Assembly: GCA_009760855.2 (NCBI GenBank)
Contig: WPIO01000031.1
Location: 1,321,001-1,385,000, forward strand
DNA from: Cristatella mucedo
Taxonomy: Eukaryota; Bryozoa; Phylactolaemata; Cristatellidae
Length of the DNA: 64,000 nucleotides
Direction: 5' to 3'
The notes under the pieces are model-generated. The model was not told the DNA's origin, did no database searches, and was given only the letters and a program-made list of their open reading frames with translations. Of this stretch, positions 35,620 to 46,443 are shown one piece after another. The number at the start of each line of letters is the position of its first letter. The stretch's first letter is position 1. The position numbers and the translations under genes are program-made.

Positions 35620-35703
35620 GCAAGTCGCATGCGAATGCGGCACCGAATTGTAAATTAGCGTATTAGTGTCGCTCCTGGCGCTTCTTGGTGAGCGCTTCCT
35701 TTC

Positions 35704-35704
<1 letters not shown>

Positions 35705-35759
<55 letters not shown>

Positions 35760-35794
35760 AGGGAGAGAGAGAGGGAGAGAGAGAGAGAGAGAGC
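35705..35794 (+). repeat. (GA)n microsatellite
   Basis: GA run with GGGA interruptions in the second half. Confidence 0.97.
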
Positions 35795-35964
35795 ATCAAC
35801 TAAGGCACGAACCGGCATTTAAGCTCGCGAATTACTTACTTTACTCGGTGCTTACTTTTTCACTCATTTATAAATCGCTGCCTTTCAAGTGACCTCCACT
35901 GCCGTAGTGCAAAGAAAATCTTCAATAATAGTACTAATGAGTCGTCTGCATAGTTCAATGATAG

Positions 35965-36615
35965 AATCAAATCTCTATCCATGGGCTGTACAACTCGTTA
36001 CAGAAGAAAAATAACCAAGATTTAATAGTATGCATCATGCTTAGACAAGCACGCAGAACCACACGGAAGTTAGTGCAGCCGTCTAATGAAAGTTCACTTT
36101 GAAATAGGACAGCAAGATTTCTTGAAGACTCAACGGGAGATATGCTGGCAAAGCCGATTGATTTAGAGAGATTGTGGTTTCCCAATATCTGAGTCGCACT
36201 TGGTTTGCCCATAACTAGTAAGTTTGTTATATCATCATTCAATTTAAGAACTGTTGCTGCCATTCATCTGCGGATTGTCATCCATGCATGCAGTAAAGGA
36301 GTTGAGAGAATTCGACGAGCCGGGGCGCTGGGAGGGATGAAAGCAAATGTACAAACGAGTGCCATCTGCTCAGAAGTGAAAGCCCATACTGTGCCTGGTA
36401 ATCACATCGGCAAGTGGGAGGGTATAAAACGTGAAGAGACCTGGACCAAGCACAGAGCCCTGAGGTGCCCCATACTTCGAGTGGCTCCTCGGATGATCTT
36501 TTACCGTTCACATCAATACTCTCGAGTCTCCCACTGTGATAGGACTTAAACCATTGCCGTGCAGTACCAGTGATGCCCAGGTGCCTTGACCTGTGCACAC
36601 CTTCGCGTTTCATCC
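35965..36615 (-). mobile_element. LINE family A, decayed copy
   Basis: Minus strand carries [40 protein letters not shown] and, further upstream, HLGITGTARQWFKSYHSGRL. Both ends truncated and frames broken. Confidence 0.85.
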
Positions 36616-36809
36616 TACCCCCCCCCCCCGGTCCACCGGAGTGATTTTGCCATGCGGAGGAAGCCGCCGCTGGCTAGCTTTGCTTTTTCAGCTGTCTACT
36701 TGACAACCTCTGCGCCTTGCTACCGATGAGCCATCGACTGAGCACAGATTGCTGCCGTGAATGGCGGCAGCGATCTGTGCCGCTGAGCGTCCTTTGTTTT
36801 CGTTTGCAG

Positions 36810-37037
36810 AAGTGCAGCCACCGCAGCGCCGCCGCTCGCCGCGGCAAGCCGATGTCACCCCGGATCTAGCCGAAGGCTTGCGCTTTGACGAAGTGGGTCT
36901 CATCCCAGCGGAGCGGTTCGCTGAGGCGGTCCGTCTGCTGCCATCGAGGGCGTCGTGGCGCGACGGACCAGAGATTGCAGGCCCCCCGAACCTGCGAGGC
37001 TCGCTCAGAGCATTCGTTGCGGGTGACTCGGCAACAG
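36810..37037 (+). CDS. repeat exon (76 codons, phase 1-1)
   Basis: Acceptor TTCGTTTGCAG|AA and donor ACAG|GTACTT. It opens E-VQPPQRRRSPRQADV, has FDEVGLIPAERFAEAVRLLP, the core SRASWRDGPEIAGPPNLRGS and the close AFVAGDSATG. GC-rich, with the clearest EVGLIP and WRDGPEIAGP blocks. Confidence 0.87.
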
Positions 37038-37512
37038 GTACTTCGAGCAGCGGAAAGTTAGACCAGCGTCTTCACCGTCGCCGCCGCCGACTGTCGACGA
37101 GCCACGTTGACCTTGGCCTCTGGCTCTCCTCATTTGCTCGGCTTTCGTGCTCTATGAGCGACCTTGCTCGAGCGAGGGTGCGGTTAGCAGAGATCGTGAA
37201 CGCGTTCGGGGGCGCCTTTTTTTGTTAGAGGCTGTCGCTCGCTGGCGACGTCGCCGGTGATTTCGTCGCACTTTCGCGTTTTCGGCTTTCGAGCTTTCTC
37301 CGCTTAGCGTCCGATCTATTTAACCAAGCGCCTTCCTAGTGGATTTGTGAGAAATTCCGCACAGCCTCACATTCCATCGTGCTTGATAGATCTCGCTTAT
37401 ACCAAGCTCGTTGTCGTCGCCACCATCTAGCATTTGGAATTACTCTCCGGCTTTTGAATGCTACACTCCGAAAGGTCTGCAGCGAATTTTTTAAATTGAA
37501 CTACATTTTCAG

Positions 37513-37725
37513 CTACGGATGCGCGGCCGGAAAGGCGAGCCGACGTCGTGGCCATACCTTCAGGCGTAGCTGATTTGGTGGAAGCGGCCCTCGTCCAGCC
37601 GGTGCAAGTGGGCGAAGCGGTGCGCCGACCGTCGGCGTCATCGTGGAGAGACGGGCCGCTTACTGCCGCTCCCTTCGGCGATGCCTTTCGGCAGGCTTCA
37701 TTTTCAGGTGCATCTGCTGATGCTG
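37513..37725 (+). CDS. repeat exon (71 codons, phase 1-1)
   Basis: Acceptor ACATTTTCAG|CT and donor GCTG|GTAAGC. It opens A-TDARPERRADVVAI, has PVQVGEAVRRPSASSWRDGP as the fullest form of the core, then LTAAPFGDAFRQASFSG. The EVGxIP block is shortened to VQVGEAV. A duplicated ASFSGASADAG end stretches the close. Confidence 0.85.
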
Positions 37726-38089
37726 GTAAGCTCAGCCAAATCCCGATGACCTCTGCAAATATGTAAAGTAACGAAAGTAACGAAGTATATAAATAACATA
37801 ATTTATATATATATATATATATATATAATGCATAACAAAATAAGTAACGTGAAAATTGATGAATAAAATGCGAGCTGAGGCAAACCCGTCGGCGGGATGC
37901 GTCAGGCTATATGTCAAAAAACACAGACAGGAAATAGCGAACTAAAGGAACAAAGGATGCGCCAGCATATCCAAGAACGGTTGTACGAGAATTGTCGCCA
38001 AACTTTGTGCTGGCAGATGCGAGAAATTAGTTCCTCAACTACACTAGGTATCTTAATTCCCGCTCTTCTGACTAAATTCGCTTAGCTGC

Positions 38090-38400
38090 GCCTCTAATCA
38101 ACTACGAATTTTCTGAGACCGTGCCTTTAGTTCACATGCTCCCAAAGCGTGGAACTAACTCCTGATTGAAGTCACAAAATCTCCTGACTTTATGGCATTG
38201 AAGAATAAGTTAGTTAAAATGCACATATTTTTCACACCATATGGTGGTTCCGTGTGAATTATCCTCTGTGCATGTGTGGACTGACACCTTGCATGCTATC
38301 ACTACTCAATTTACACGGTTTCGTCGCAGCATATTTAAAGTGCCTAGAAAGAAACTGTAGCTTTTTAATGCGCTGTACAAGTGTCGCATTATAAATCATA
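38090..38400 (+). mobile_element. LINE family A, 3' end
   Basis: GTGCCTTTAGTTCACATGCT, AAAAGCGTGG-like and AAGTGCCTAGAAAGAAACTG mark the end of the ORF and the family A tail on +. Confidence 0.75.
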
Positions 38401-38412
38401 ATTATTTAATTA

Positions 38413-38460
38413 ATTACAGTATTAAATAATTATATTTATTTAATCAATTAATACTGTAAT
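38413..38460. repeat. 48-nt hairpin with 13-bp perfect arms
   Basis: ATTACAGTATTAA (38413-38425) is the exact reverse complement of TTAATACTGTAAT (38448-38460). The loop holds a further inverted pair TTAAATAA/TTATTTAA. Confidence 0.9.
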
Positions 38461-39000
38461 AATACGGTCATGGACCGCTGCTTTCTTTTCTTGTCTTATC
38501 TGCTACACCGTCACTACTGGTCGCTGCTAGCGCGGACCCTGCGGCGCCGGCGGCAGTCTCCTGCGGGCGTTATGCGCGCCCGTCTACGACATTACCAGAC
38601 ATCGAGTTCATGATGGGATTGAAAAAGTCTGGCCGACGCAAAGCTCTAAATTAATATCCTTATAGCTGAGTAGATATACGATACTGTATTCTTGAGAAGC
38701 ACACGAGTATTATTGAGGAAAGCCCACACAAGATGGCTTTATCAGTCTGAGATAAATAGGACTCGGTTAGGGCCCGGTATAAACCCATGACAGTTACAGT
38801 ACTACATGCACGACACTACTCATGTAATAAGCCGGCTCCAGTTTGAACATACACAATTACAAAATTTTACGCTGCCATATGTTTTGAAATGCTTGCCCTT
38901 TTTTATCCGTCTCTCGAGTAATTGGGAACTCTTCGTACTGTGGGAATTCGTCCCTAGCCACCCATGTACAGGTATGTAAGTGAAGGCTACGCCCCTCTCT
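38461..39000. other. intron, nothing recognised
   Basis: A short GC-rich patch at 38515-38590 shows no paralogous exon. Confidence 0.4.
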
Positions 39001-39031
39001 CGATGTATTTCTGTTTCCCTCCTTGTACTCC

Positions 39032-39063
<32 letters not shown>

Positions 39064-39140
39064 TTACCTATCTATCTATCTCTATTTATATATCTCTCTC
39101 TTTATTCATCTCTATCTCTCTTTATCTATCTCTCGCTTGA

Positions 39141-39197
<57 letters not shown>

Positions 39198-39570
39198 TTT
39201 CTCTTTCTCTTTTCCTCTTGCCTTCGCTATCCCTATCTGTTCCCATCTTCTCTGTGCCCCACCCTCTTTATTTTTTATTCTCTCTCTCTCTTCTCTCTGT
39301 TTCTTCCCTCTCTCGCCCTCCCTTTTGCTCTTCCTCTTTCCCTTTCTTTTCCTCTCACCCTCTATCTAGCTAGCTCGCCTCCTCTCTCTCTCTATCTCCT
39401 TTCTATTCTATCTCCTTTCCTATCTCTCTCCTTCCCTAGATCTCTCTCTCCTACTGCTTCTCTCTCTCTCTATATTTTTTCTTCTCTCTTTTTCCATCTT
39501 TCTCACTCTCTTCATCTCTCCCTCTCACTATCTCTCACTATCTCACTCGCTCAATCTCTTTCCTTTCAGT
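39001..39570 (+). repeat. 570-nt pyrimidine-rich tract with (CT)n cores
   Basis: CT runs (39037-39064 and 39145-39195) embedded in CTAT, CTTT and CCCT variants over more than 500 nt, almost free of purines other than scattered A. Confidence 0.95.
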
Positions 39571-40060
39571 GCAGAGCTAGATTGTTTCCGTCACTCCTTT
39601 TTCACCTCACGGCTGCATGCAGGGAATCGCTCCTTCAAGTCGGATGGGCCCAAGAGCCGTCTGCCTCCATCGCTTATATGACCTGCTAATCTCAATTGCC
39701 ACACGTGCTTTCAGCAAGTTGCGGTGTCGAGCAGCACTGCAGTGGACCGCTCGTGTGGGAGTTGTCTTCCATATGGGTGGACCTACGTAGGTCTGGCTGC
39801 GTCTAGCTATCTCGTCGTCGACCAAACCAGGCGTTTTGGTTGCAGCTGCTCACTCAATCGCCGCTGGTAGCATTCAACCGACAGCTCTGTCGGTACAGTG
39901 CCTGACTGGAAAATCCTAGTTTTGAAAGATCCTTGTCGCTCGTGGCGACACTCGTTCGTCGTCCCTCAGAGTCCCGAGGTAGCCAATCTTCGGTTGTTCT
40001 TTGTCTAGCAATTGTGTCTGATTTATTGCTTTAGTCATAATTGTAATAAAAATTCCTTTG
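39571..40060. other. intron, nothing recognised
   Basis: Acceptor-like TTTCAG sites occur near 39570 and 39714, but no unit could be read after them. Confidence 0.4.
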
Positions 40061-40190
40061 AATAGCACCCAAAGAGAACTTAATCACCGTTCAGGCGTTT
40101 CACATATGCAACGGGGCTCGAGCCCTCGACCTCGACCAGACCTTGGTTAGGGTGAGCACCTTAACCGCTGGGCCAAACCAGTGTGGTCAT
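40061..40190 (-). mobile_element. SINE1 copy
   Basis: CACCCAAAGAGAACTTAATC, GGGGCTCGAGCCC and CTTAACCGCTGGGCCAAACC match SINE1 on the minus strand. Confidence 0.85.
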
Positions 40191-40312
40191 ATATCAGGGG
40201 TTCTTAATGAAGGTACAGTAATCAAGGTTTCTTTAATGCATTACAACATTTTATTGGCCATTATTATGCTTAGTTCGTCGGTGGCCATTTTTTTGGCTGT
40301 TTACGCTTACTT

Positions 40313-40705
40313 ATTGCCCTCAGAGAACTCAATCTCTCTCTAGGCGCTTTACATTTGCTGTAAAGTGAAATGCAATTGAATGGTAAGTAAAATCATGCTT
40401 TAAAAACAAACGAAATGAATAATATGGTTAGGGGTGACATGCACAGGGTCAGCATGCAAATGTGGTTAGTGGCAGCATGCACAGTGTCAGCACGCATAAG
40501 CACATGAAGGACGAATCACAGGGACCCACTAAATGCTGCAATGAATAGGTGCATTTTTAGTTTCTTTTTAACAGTGGTCAGGTCAGGAGATGCCAGGACG
40601 CAAGTCGGGAGTGAGTTCCAGGCTTTGGGAGCATACGAACTAAATGCTCGGTCTCCAAAGGATTTGAGGTTTGTACGAGGTATTTGTAGACTGTTGGATT
40701 CCATC
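40313..40705 (-). mobile_element. LINE family A, 3' end
   Basis: Starts with GCCCTCAGAGAACTCAATCT. The minus-strand frame 40516-40704 reads [20 protein letters not shown] and AWNSLPT, the C-terminus of the family A ORF. Confidence 0.88.
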
Positions 40706-41071
40706 TGCAGTCAGCAGTGGTGTTCATTGCCTACTAGTTTAAGGTGCTGCTGCCGGTTTATGAGTCATTGCGATTAGTGAGGCGTAAGTCAGGGCCTGCA
40801 GAGGCTGAGCATATGCGACTAGGACGCCGGGCGGGCGGTCGCGTGCTGGCCCGCAGAGGCGTCCGTGCAAACGAACTTCTACTGTGAGCGTATTCGGAAG
40901 CCGCTTTGGCGCTGCCGATCAGTAGATCGCTTCGGCACTGCAAGAGCTTTGTTGGGCTCGGCTGGCTACTTCCGATTGCATCTCATCACGTGAGCAGGTG
41001 AATCGGCGAATTGAACTTGAGCAATGTCGCATTAGGCCCGGCTCAGCAATCTTTACTCTGACCACCCACAG

Positions 41072-41284
41072 TTGCAGGAACGCGACCTGCACAGCGAGCG
41101 GACGCTTTTGTGCATTCTTTCGGAGGGGTACAGCTTGGCGAAGCTTCTCTCATTCCTGCGGCACAATTCATCCAAGCGGCTCGCAGAGCGTCCACCTCGT
41201 CTTGGAGAGAGGCGCTTCACGTCGATGGCCCGACTATTCACGTCTCAAGGCGCCCTTCACTCGCGGAAGATGCGCCTCGTGGAG
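41072..41284 (+). CDS. repeat exon (71 codons, phase 1-1)
   Basis: Acceptor ACCACCCACAG|TT and donor GGAG|GTAAGC. It opens V-AGTRPAQRADAFVHSF, has LGEASLIPAAQFIQAARRAS, the core TSSWREALHVDGPTI and the close SLAEDAPRGG. Only 79 nt separate it from the next unit. Confidence 0.85.
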
Positions 41285-41363
41285 GTAAGCTATCGCGGCA
41301 CAGCGAGCGGAATCGAACGCTCGCGAGCTCCGACAGGCGTCGTGGATATTTCTTTTGGCGCAG

Positions 41364-41513
41364 CTCAGCCCTCGCTAGGTGTAGGTTTCATTTTGTCCTT
41401 GCACGTTATTGAAGCGGAACGAAGACAGTCGACGACCTTTCAGCGAGGCGGTTCGCTTATCGACCAGAATAGCTTGAGGCACAGCGCCTCGCTTTCGGCA
41501 GCATCGCCGATGG
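41364..41513 (+). CDS. shortened repeat exon (50 codons, phase 1-1)
   Basis: Acceptor CTTTTGGCGCAG|CT and donor ATGG|GTGAGC. It reads A-QPSLGVGFILSLHVIEAER, RQSTTFQRGGSLIDQ and HSASLSAASPMG, aligning with EVGFIPxxxxxEAVRRPSASSW and the close. It lacks the first 20 or so residues of a full unit. The core W and DGP are replaced by FQRGG. Confidence 0.65.
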
Positions 41514-41877
41514 GTGAGCGGCACTGCTGTGCCAACACGCTTTGCTGCTCTGCGCTAAGCTGTCGCTCTCGGCTACTCTGCGCTACGCTGTCGAACAGCC
41601 CAAACCTGGCTGAGTGGCTCCATCGTCTCTGCTTCAAGATTCGGGTTTAGAGCCTGTATATCTGTCATCGTCACTGACGGTTGTATGCCAGCAAGGTTTT
41701 ATGTGGTGGCTGCGTGGCATTTTCAAATGAATTACAGAGCCCGAGCGAGATTCAATAACTAAAATTGTTCATCTCACGCAGCCTAGAACGTAAGAAACGC
41801 GGCCAAGACTTACTGCCGGAGGACAGTCCCGAATAGAAGTGGCTGCCGTGCTCAACTGGCAAAGCCTGGTCCAAATC

Positions 41878-41921
41878 GAGAGAGAGAGAGAGAGGGAGAG
41901 AGGGGGGGAGAGAGAGAGAGC
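41878..41921 (+). repeat. (GA)n/(GGGA) short microsatellite
   Basis: GA repeats with GGGGGGAGAG interruption. Confidence 0.95.
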
Positions 41922-42316
41922 AAGAGGGAAAAAGAGCATAGCATCGCTGAGTAAGAATTGAGCTTAATTAAGCATCACAACCTACGACCTGTGCAAGGAA
42001 AGCATCTGTGGCCGAAATATCGAGAGCTATTGAAGAATGGCTTTCACGTACATACTAATACGTACTATTTTATCTTGGTATTATAGATCAGAATTTGGCA
42101 AGCCTTATACGCCGTATTCAGAGGTGCAATTGTTTGCCTGTACCCAACAAGTATTGGTAGCTAATGCAGAATTCTGAGGAAGGGGACACGTGCGGCTGAA
42201 CTTATGCTTAGATTCACAACTAGCCTGCTGCCATACCAAGTAATAGCAGCAGTGGCTTCAGAGGCTCTCTTAAAGTGGCATCATTTGACTGGTGCCGCTA
42301 AAACATTTTTTTGCAG

Positions 42317-42468
42317 TTGCCCTGGTGTATGTTACTTTTGGCTGCGGCGCCTGCGGGCCATCGGCACCATCCGCGAAGAAGCACACGAGCTGGCACACTG
42401 TGTCCATCGCTACTTTCTTCTCGTGCTGTTACCGCTTTTGCATTACCCGCAATACCTGGATGCAGAGG
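42317..42468 (+). pseudogene. possible decayed repeat exon
   Basis: Excellent acceptor CATTTTTTTGCAG|TT and V-ALVYVTFGCGACGPSA, then KKHTSWHTVSIATFF and NTWMQR, weakly resembling the V-A opening, TSSW core and GEMPP close. The best donor, CAGAGG|GTTCGT, breaks phase. Similarity is marginal. Confidence 0.25.
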
Positions 42469-42907
42469 GTTCGTTTAGAAAACGTTTCTACTGGGTCCGA
42501 TTCTCGTGGCTTTAAATTTATGAGCGCCTTGGGGGCAGTAATCGGAAAGACGGAAGACCAATGTGGGCCGAACAGCATCTCTGAGTTTTCCTTCGTGCCT
42601 TCTCTTCTATCTTTAGCTTTACTCCAGCTTCACTCGTTCGCACTGCAACATTGCTCCTGATATTCGAGCCGTCACTGGCTTCTTCTCGAGATTACTTTAT
42701 TGTGTTTCTTCAAGCATGCTTATTCGTGATTTTACGCTGTTACGAGCACTGCGATTGCGCCTTGGGGAATTTTAGTGCTGAAGCCACTGTGGCACGTTTG
42801 TAACACTACTTATCTCGAGGGGAAGGAAGTGTCCCGCCCATCTAGAATAATCTAGGGCTGATGCGACAGCCTAGCTCTGCTCACTGCTTTGCAATTTATT
42901 TTTGCAG

Positions 42908-43114
42908 CACTGCCGGTGGTGAGACAAGCCAAAGTGTTGGACCGTCCTTCTGTGTCAACACAGCTCGCCGAAGTGAGCCACATTTCAGACCCGAAAATTG
43001 CCCACTCTGTTCAAAGGGCGTCGACGGTGGAGTCGTGGAGTGTGGGCCCGCAGGTCACGACCCCTCTAATCTACGATGCACGTCAAGCTCTCTTTGAGAG
43101 AGAAGCGACGAAAG
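42908..43114 (+). CDS. repeat exon (69 codons, phase 1-1)
   Basis: Acceptor TTATTTTTGCAG|CA and donor AAAG|GTAAGC. It opens A-LPVVRQAKVLDRPS, has LAEVSHISDPKIAHSVQRAS, the core TVESWSVGPQVTTPLIYDAR and the close LFEREATKG. Last typical short unit before the long exons. Confidence 0.83.
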
Positions 43115-43770
43115 GTAAGCGGTAAACTTAACCAACCGAATCTGGTCTAAGCATCTTGGGCAGCGAAAAAATGCCTTGCAGGCTGTGCCTCCCCTCTCGC
43201 TGGCCTTGCGGCCTAAGCCTTGTCCGTGGGCTTGTGCTAGTGCAAGCGGTCTCAAACGAAGCCGACGTTTTGCAGCATGTACGCGTCCCTTTCTCCAATG
43301 CTGAATGTTGCATGGTTTCGCGACGTAGCGTCGGCTTTTCTTGTATGGGGAGCCTCAGTGGCGAGTTCCCTTGCGATCTCAAAGCCACCGAGATTGAACG
43401 GAACTCGGTGTTCCGCTCAGTAGGCATTTCTCGAACACTCGGAACGTCCGAACGCGGTGAGACCTGAGAGCATTAACGTCTCTCCTAAAGCTGAGAGCTC
43501 GGGTCAGCATCCGGCTGCTTTGCTCTTGCGCCTTCGCTCTCACCAAATTGAACTAAGGAACAAACAAACTAACTAACCAAGTAACGAGACACCTGTGCCA
43601 CGCTCTCAGCGTAGGCTCTCTATAAGGGCGAGTTCTGTGTGCATGTTATCTATCACTCACTATAAAACGAAAACTATAACGACAATAAATATATAAATAA
43701 ATATATAATATATATATATATATAAATAAATATATAAAATATATAAACTATAACGACATTCTTCTTATAT
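43115..43770. other. intron, nothing recognised
   Basis: A short ATATAAAT-type tract at 43685-43745. The ORF 43156-43467 has no unit signature. Confidence 0.4.
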
Positions 43771-43835
43771 AGCATGTGTAAAGTTCCTACAAATTGATTA
43801 ATTTCTCTGATGGCGCTATACAAATACAACAATTA
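43771..43835 (+). mobile_element. LINE A or SINE1 3' tail
   Basis: TGTGTAAAGTTCCTACAAAT and TTTCTCTGATGGCGCTATAC match the shared 3' tail of LINE A and SINE1; too short to say which. Confidence 0.5.
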
Positions 43836-44021
43836 TGACAGCGAATTGTGTGCATTTATGCTGTCACTCCTTCAGGTTCGTCCTTCACTTGGTTCTATTA
43901 GTGGCTTAAGTGTGTGTGTCTGCGCGCACATTTTGGTAATTTTGAAATTCAAAATCCGAAACAGTGATCTAAATATGCCTCATACTAGCTATTTACACTA
44001 ACAATACTAATAATACATTTT

Positions 44022-44330
44022 GATAGTTCCCTCGGAGAACTTAATCTCTTTCTAAGCACCTTACATGCATTGTAAAAGAAGCGTGGTCACACGATTAGTG
44101 AGAGCATGCTTAGTGTCAACATGGAGAATACGGTTAGTTGTAACATGCACAGTGCCAACGTGCAAACATAACTAGTGGAAACTTGCATAGTCTTAGCACG
44201 CATAAGAACGCAAAGAAAAAATCACAAAAACGCTACAAATTCTGTGAGGAACAGATGCGTTTGCTATAAAATGTCGTCAAGTCATGGGATGTCGTCAAGT
44301 CATGGGATGTCGTTACGTCAACCGCCCCCA
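44022..44330 (-). mobile_element. LINE family A, 3' end
   Basis: CCCTCGGAGAACTTAATCTC, GGTTAGTTGTAACATGCACA and CTAAGCACCTTACATGCATT mark the family A tail. Inside it an 18-nt direct repeat, ATGTCGTCAAGTCATGGG, occurs twice at 44271-44306. Confidence 0.75.
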
Positions 44331-44649
44331 CCACCAGTGCACACACGCAGACCTGCTCCAATTAGCAACACTACTGGAGTTTAGCCTAATTTTGCCTGCT
44401 CAACGACGAGGCTGAGTCGCTCGAGACATATCTCGGTTTGATAATTATAGTAAGATTTTAGGATTGATTGTTCATCAATGGACTTACTAAGTACTTTGGA
44501 GAAAATAATTTGCTGTTGCCATTAATTATACAGTACTTTGAGTAGAGAAACAGACCCGCAAACATTGGCTGCACAGTGACCTAATTTATTTATGAGAAAA
44601 TTAGTTTTACTCAGAAATTTGAATACCTGACACTCAAATAATTCAGCTC

Positions 44650-44930
44650 GGAAAATATATATCATCTAGAATTTGTCAAAGCCTAGATGTCTTGTTCCAA
44701 CGTGACCTCTAACTGAACGAATGCATCAGCTCCGCAGTCGAGATCGCCCACTTTCAGCTATGAAGCACTGCAAAAATGTGGGTCTGTTTAAAACAGCTGT
44801 ACAACTGCCGAGATGGTTCGTCTAGTGTTGACATCGTGTCTGAACATCTGTAACTGACTATTCGCAGATCGCTCTGCCTGTTCAAAAAGACGCTTAGAAT
44901 TGGGGCAAAACTCGACAGCTGTGACAAACT
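44650..44930 (+). mobile_element. LINE family A, decayed reverse transcriptase part
   Basis: CTTGTTCCAACGTGACCTCT and CACTTTCAGCTATGAAGC correspond to VIFQSDLSL and AYFQLHN of family A, heavily mutated. Confidence 0.5.
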
Positions 44931-44954
44931 CGCTTGTCAGCCTTGAACATCGTC

Positions 44955-45236
44955 ATTCTTACGCAACGACAACTACTCTCCAACTGCCGACTATGGCACA
45001 TCTTTTTCAGCGGTCCTGAACTGCTACTCCTACGCTACTCACTACCTCAACTGCTCTCCTGACTCTGCTATGCTTCCCACTTTTTCTTTGTTGCGTGAGA
45101 CGAAGTCTGTTGGCTACCGAATGCGTACCGAAAGCCGCTTAGGCTGTGAGTGCGCTATACAAAACTCTCCTGCGTAACACCCACATGGTCTTTATGAATT
45201 TGTGGAGTTACTGACGGAGATACATTACATTACATT
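44955..45236 (+). mobile_element. LINE family B, 3' end
   Basis: TTCTTACGCAACGACAACTA onward covers the ORF end and the full tail to ACATTACATTAC, very similar to 34800-35077, hence a fairly young copy. Confidence 0.88.
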
Positions 45237-45394
45237 ACTGTTGCCTTACCCTGGTCATCAATGACTTGCACTGGCTAACCACCAATCAACCACAATTTTT
45301 TCACATGTTTTCGGTTATTTCATTCTCTTGCTCCTGTCTGCCTTTCAGATTTCCTTCCAAATGGGGCTAGGTTTCATATCATAGGTTCTTATAA

Positions 45395-45715
45395 CTTTGA
45401 GTAGTATAACTTTGAGGGAATCGTGGCAGAGTCAGGAAAGCAGTTGAGGTAGTGAGTAGCATGGAAGTCGCTGCTCTAGACCGCTGAAAAGAATGAGCCA
45501 TAGTCTGTAGCAGGAGAGTAGTTGTCGTTGCGTAAGAATTGTGGAAGCGAGTTCCACAGTCTAGGATCTGCAGAGCTATTGCTTCTGTCACCAATGGTCT
45601 TTAAGCGGAGGAATGGAACTGCTAATTGTTTGTCCATACAGGACATAAAGCACAAAGAGGCTGAAACTGGTGCAGCAGTTCAGCTAGGTACGGAGGAGCC
45701 CAGCCGTGGCGGGCA
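45395..45715 (-). mobile_element. LINE family B, internal fragment
   Basis: CTCTAGACCGCTGAAAAGAA, GGAGAGTAGTTGTCGTTGCG and GGTACGGAGGAGCCCAGCCG match the minus-strand C-terminal coding part of family B. Confidence 0.8.
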
Positions 45716-45879
45716 AGTCTGTACAACTATCTAATATCCTTCCCAAAGTTTTGAGTGCAGTAACATCAGCTGCATTTTCATGGTCAATCTGTTATAGGGC
45801 TGCTCAAACTTAGGTAACGTCAACTCTTCTATGCTAATGTGAGAGGTCCTGAGCCCAAGGCTTCTGTGCAAGTTTAGCT

Positions 45880-46190
45880 ACGCTTTGAATCAACCTCTAA
45901 TCCTTTGGAGACCTCCCTTTAGTTCTTGTGCTCCCAAAGCCTATAACTCCTTCCCGATTCATTCACGACATCTTCTGACTTGACATCATCTAAACCGAAG
46001 CTAAACAAAATTATCTGTTATTTACAGAAATTTCTCCACTTATACGATTTTCCCTTTGGATGCATATGCATGCTGATATTGTAAATTGTATCTCTTACCA
46101 TGCTGACATGCTTCCTTTCCATCACATTTAAAGTGCCCAGAAAGAGAATCAGTTCTCTTAGGATGGTAAGCAGACGTCTTGAAATTATTT
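45880..46190 (+). mobile_element. LINE family A, 3' end
   Basis: Ends in AAAGTGCCCAGAAAGAGAAT then CAGTTCTCTTAGGATGG, the family A tail, preceded by the diverged ORF C-terminus. Confidence 0.65.
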
Positions 46191-46443
46191 ATTAGTTAAT
46201 TTTGATGCTGGATGACTCCATTTAAACCATCATAAGTTCTATGAATGTCCATCGCAGCATCTCTTGGAACCTTTGTGGTCTTTCTTCGGTAAAAGGTCAT
46301 TTTCTCTTGATTTTTTCGAGAGCTTAAGTTTTTAGAGCGAGAGTTGACAAGAACTGCATTTTTTTATGGGACATTGTCGCACCGTTTCAAAATGTATTCT
46401 AGTAGATTACTGAACTTACGCGCTTTTTTATGCGTAACTGTAG

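Noticed and set aside
40802-40886. AEAEHMRLGRRAGGRVLARR, resembling RAAEHMSRVSEMRLSGRV of the exon at 24467
   Set aside because: Ends in a stop after 27 codons and lacks core and donor. Could be a very old fragment, but evidence is too thin.
43156-43467. 103-codon ORF after the unit at 42908
   Set aside because: Contains SLSGEFPC-like text but no core, no donor and no acceptor in phase.
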